Under the pieces are notes generated by a model. It worked only from the letters and a program-made list of their open reading frames with translations, had not been told where the DNA came from and searched no databases. Shown here piece by piece: positions 61,373 through 64,000 of a DNA stretch of 64,000 nt (the first letter of the stretch is position 1; every line of letters starts with the position of its first letter). Origin of the DNA: Solenopsis invicta. Its lineage: Eukaryota > Arthropoda > Insecta > Hymenoptera > Formicidae. The DNA lies in contig NC_052679.1 in assembly GCF_016802725.1 (NCBI RefSeq), forward strand, positions 19,285,548-19,349,547, given 5' to 3'. A program made the position numbers and the translations under genes.

Positions 61373-64000
61373 GTATGCTTTCACGAAATGCAAATGGCTG
61401 AGTTCTTGCATATCTATTATCTCTCCACTTTTCTAGACAAAATTAGCTCTTTATTCGATAATTAACAATTAATCATTTCTATCTAAAAATCTTTATATTA
61501 CGAAAAATTTATATATTCAAAACTCATTGCACTTAAATTTTATGATGTTTTTATGTAACTTTAATTCATTGTCACAGAAATTTATAAGAAAGCATAATTA
61601 AGTAATTAATAATATTACGTAAATCAAGAAATATCGTATTTTTATTGTAATGAATATATTAATGAGAGAGAGAAAAATTCTTTTATATTAAAAAAAAATA
61701 TATTTACAAATTATTAACAAGGCTAAAAAGGCTAATGAGCCCTTTATGTAAATATACATATTACGTAATTATGCTTTCTTATGGTCCGCGCAAGATAGTC
61801 GTTGCCGATATAAATAAACTAAATTTTAATTAAAGTCAAAAATAAAGTCAAACAATGTGATTTACAAGATACCATCTTCAAAATTATTTATTATTTTTTT
61901 GACTTAATAACATTATATGATTTATTAAATAATTACTAACTAAGAAATATAAATTAATAACAATAATTGAATGATGATTTATCTGATTACGTATTTCAGC
62001 AACCGGCATTTCTCGAATTTTACGATAACAACATGAAAGTTACAGGACTCTGCGGTGAATTATGGAATCTTCTCTCTGACAAACTGAATTTTACGTAAGA
62101 TTAAACTACATTTGAGATGTGTGTTATGAGATTAATTGCTAAAGAAGTTAAGCCATTATAAAAAGTAATTAAAAAATACTTTGTATTCTTAGATTACAGC
62201 CAGTAAGATCAAATGAAAGTGGCATGGGTATAGTACAGAATAATGACGTAGCAAAAGGATTATTACGCGTAATTTTGCACAATGAAACTATCGCAATACC
62301 AAAAATCGAAATGTACACTGTTCTAAGTTTTATTTCTGATTTTACAATGCCTTTATGGATGAACAGGTACGTTTAAGTGTTCAGCTTTACAATATATTTC
62401 TTAAAGTCTTAAAGAAATGTAATTTCTGAAAAGAAATAATTTTAGAAAAATAGGACAAAAGAATTTTTATAAAGAAATGTCGGCAACAATTAAAAAACAA
62501 TATTATTATAACATGTAAACATTATATAACGTGTAAAATTTATTTTTATAAATCTATTTTTAAGAAAGTGTTCCAATAAACTGCTATATTAATAATTAAT
62601 ATTTTATCAGTTACTGATACAGTACTTTTAGTTATTGATACAATTAATCAGTTTATTAAAACACTTTTTCTTAAAGGTCAGATTGTTATAATAATGTTAG
62701 AATAATTTTATAGCCAGCGATTGTATATTCGAAATGAGGTAGTACACAACAGCACATGGATGGCAAAAGTGTTCTCGTGGAAAATATGGTGCTGTATATT
62801 GATTATGCATTTATTACTGAGCTTATGCAGTTTTTGGACACAAAATGTTCTCGAACGGATAAAAAATAGTAGTAGAGCCTCGTCCATCAACGACCACATT
62901 TTTTATAACTTTGGAATGATCTGCAATCAATGTAGGAATAAATTTTATTTTGTTTATGTTTTTCTTAATAATTGCTAAATTAAAAGACACTATGCCAAAA
63001 ATGATGCACTTATGAACATTGTGACATCTTTTGGTTATATAGTTTTGTTAAAATTTGTACCTTCTTCTAGATTAAATATAATTATTATTATGAGAGTTAA
63101 TAATTTTATAAACTAATACAAAAATTATGTGCTTGTTTTAAGAGTGAAGTTTTTATCAAAATAAAGTTACATTTAATAACAAAAGATTATTAACTTGAGT
63201 AATAATTATAACAGGTCACGTTCCTAGAATTCTTATTGGAAGATCAAAGATAGTAGATATATCAGTGGGCTTTTTTTGTTCTATAATATACATAGCATTT
63301 GGAGCTTTGTTATTCGTTTATATGTTTCAAAAAATTAACATACCGCCATTCAAAAATCTGGAAACTCTGCTAAGTGAAACTACATACAGTGTTGTCAATT
63401 TGAAAGATTCTCTTACAGATGTTGCTTTTAAGGTATTAATAAATATTAAATAAGGCATTAATAAATATCAATTTAATATCAATGTTATTTATACATAAGA
63501 TTAATTTATAAATTATTAGTTCTTAAATTATATATCAAGTATTCTTGTTGCATTTATTATATGGGATACTTACTATATGCATATATAAATATAATAAATC
63601 GGCCAATAAATATATTTTTCAATAATTTGTAGGTGATCTCTGAAAAGCCTTTCATAGGATTAAATAAATCAAACCGCATCATTATTTCATCAACAGTCGA
63701 GGAAATGTTTAAATTAGCATGTATGGAAGATAAACAGAAATATACCATATTCCAAGGTGAAGATGATTATAAAGCAAGAACTAAAAATGAAAAAAAATGT
63801 CATATGTCTCCAATTGGAGAATCCTACTTGAAGACATGGATAGCTTCTGGCATTGTGAAGAACTTTAAATACAAAAGAACTATTGACCTTGGGTAAAGAA
63901 ATGTTGGCTGCAATTATAACACAATTACGTGTTATTTTAATGTCTAAACGCTATGTAACATTATGAGAACAAATAATTTTTATAGGATACTCAGAATAAA
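61217..64000 (+). CDS. Divergent ionotropic receptor (insect IR), 3' end cut by window
   Basis: Member of the insect ionotropic receptor family, chemosensory relatives of ionotropic glutamate receptors acting as cation channels in sensory dendrites (family knowledge). Exons 61217-61372, 62000-62094, 62193-62366, 62714-62931, 63215-63432, 63633-63892 and 63986 onward join with consistent phases and GT/AG borders. Order: S1 lobe (NFRLQNLTLTSFEQPAF, GLCGELWNLLSDKLNFT), DFTMPLW before the pore, M1 (WKIWCCILIMHLLLSLCSFW), pore region ending FGMICNQC, M3 (VGFFCSIIYIAFGALLFVYM), PPFKNLETLL, then an S2 lobe with SYLKTWIASGIVKN. About 378 residues are visible; M4 and the tail lie beyond 64000. The Arg that binds glutamate in S1 of true iGluRs is not evident, as in most divergent IRs. 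The start at 61217 has an in-frame TAA at 61196 and a good context, but there is no signal peptide or N-terminal domain, so upstream exons may exist. Subfamily not identified. Confidence 0.86.
62000..62094 (+). CDS. IR exon 2: S1 lobe
   Basis: Acceptor TTTCAG ending 61999, donor GTAAGA at 62095. It encodes QPAFLEFYDNNMKVTGLCGE and LWNLLSDKLNF, the classic S1 pattern G-x-C-x-x-L-x-x-x-L-x-x-x-L-N-F. It exits two bases into a codon. Confidence 0.88.
62193..62366 (+). CDS. IR exon 3: S1 lobe to pre-M1
   Basis: Acceptor TTCTTAG ending 62192, donor GTACGT at 62367. It contains GMGIVQNNDVAKGLL and the SDFTMPLW segment that corresponds to the (V)DFT-x-P motif before M1 in iGluR-type proteins. Confidence 0.87.
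62714..62931 (+). CDS. IR exon 4: M1 helix and pore region
   Basis: Acceptor TTTATAG ending 62713, donor GTAGGA at 62932. It encodes KVFSWKIW followed by a hydrophobic M1 and the re-entrant region ending FYNFGMICNQ, the position at which related receptors have a small-residue/Gln selectivity segment. Confidence 0.9.
63215..63432 (+). CDS. IR exon 5: M3 helix and linker to S2
   Basis: Acceptor AACAG ending 63214, donor GTATTA at 63433. It encodes CHVPRILIGRSKIV, a long hydrophobic M3, then NIPPFKNLETLLSE, the well-known IR linker P-P-F-x-x-L-x-x-L. Confidence 0.9.
63633..63892 (+). CDS. IR exon 6: S2 lobe
   Basis: Acceptor TTGTAG ending 63632, donor GTAAAG at 63893. It encodes the S2 lobe, closing with IGESYLKTWIASGIVKNFKY, matching the IR feature in which an aromatic-rich W-x-x-x-G-I/L-x-K-N stretch precedes M4. 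Confidence 0.87.
63986..64000 (+). CDS. IR exon 7, first 15 bases only
   Basis: Acceptor TTTATAG ending 63985. With GG carried over it reads G-I-L-R-I, fitting the G-I/L-x-(R/K)-(I/L) stretch expected before M4. The exon continues beyond the window. Confidence 0.65.

Noticed and set aside
1..64000. CRISPR array, prophage, operon or other prokaryotic defence-type system
   Set aside because: No regularly spaced repeats, no operon-like gene packing, and clear spliced animal genes throughout.

Overview
The window is eukaryotic, nuclear and almost certainly from an insect. Coding sequence is split into short exons with canonical GT/AG borders, introns run up to 33 kb, and the AT-rich background is broken by CpG-dense GC-rich patches. 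This pattern, with the gene content, resembles Hymenoptera such as ants, but the order is an inference. There are no bacterial-style operons, no CRISPR array and no rRNA.

Two protein-coding genes lie on the + strand. The first is a ROR-family receptor tyrosine kinase. Thirteen coding exons between 8344 and 57494 join in one uninterrupted frame (3377 coding bases, 1124 complete codons plus stop). In order they encode an acidic Tyr-rich linker, an Ig-like C2 domain, a Ser/Pro-rich linker, a ten-cysteine Frizzled domain with a long acidic insertion, a kringle, one transmembrane helix, a canonical tyrosine kinase and a Ser/Thr/Pro/Asn-rich tail. The signal-peptide exon was not found and probably lies upstream of position 1. 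The second gene starts about 3.7 kb downstream and runs off the right edge. It is a divergent insect ionotropic receptor (chemosensory iGluR relative) with six complete exons and the start of a seventh (61217-64000).

Layout: 1-8343 upstream/intronic sequence with three hairpins; 8344-8437 first visible Ror exon; 8438-17306 intron with diverged repeats; 17307-17928 Ig exons; 17929-50914 a 33 kb intron holding a tRNA-Glu-like relic, several foldback MITEs, an unrecognised K/R-rich minus-strand coding remnant and microsatellites; 50915-50999 linker exon; 51000-53777 intron with a splice-site-bearing repeat, a GC-rich repeat complex and a TA-flanked mariner-type MITE; 53778-57494 the compact remainder of Ror; 57495-61216 3' UTR and intergenic sequence; 61217-64000 the ionotropic receptor.

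The two genes have no evident functional link. Ror is a Wnt-binding developmental and neural receptor, and the ionotropic receptor is probably a ligand-gated cation channel of chemosensory neurons. I found no convincing new multi-gene system. The most noteworthy observations are the Frizzled-domain insertion with a canonical kinase, a cluster of foldback MITEs with related termini, a two-copy repeat that preserves a splice acceptor, a 51-52 nt mini-exon and a donor in antisense, a hairpin whose only mismatches are G-U wobbles in the + transcript, and the frameshifted basic ORF near 33.2-33.6 kb.
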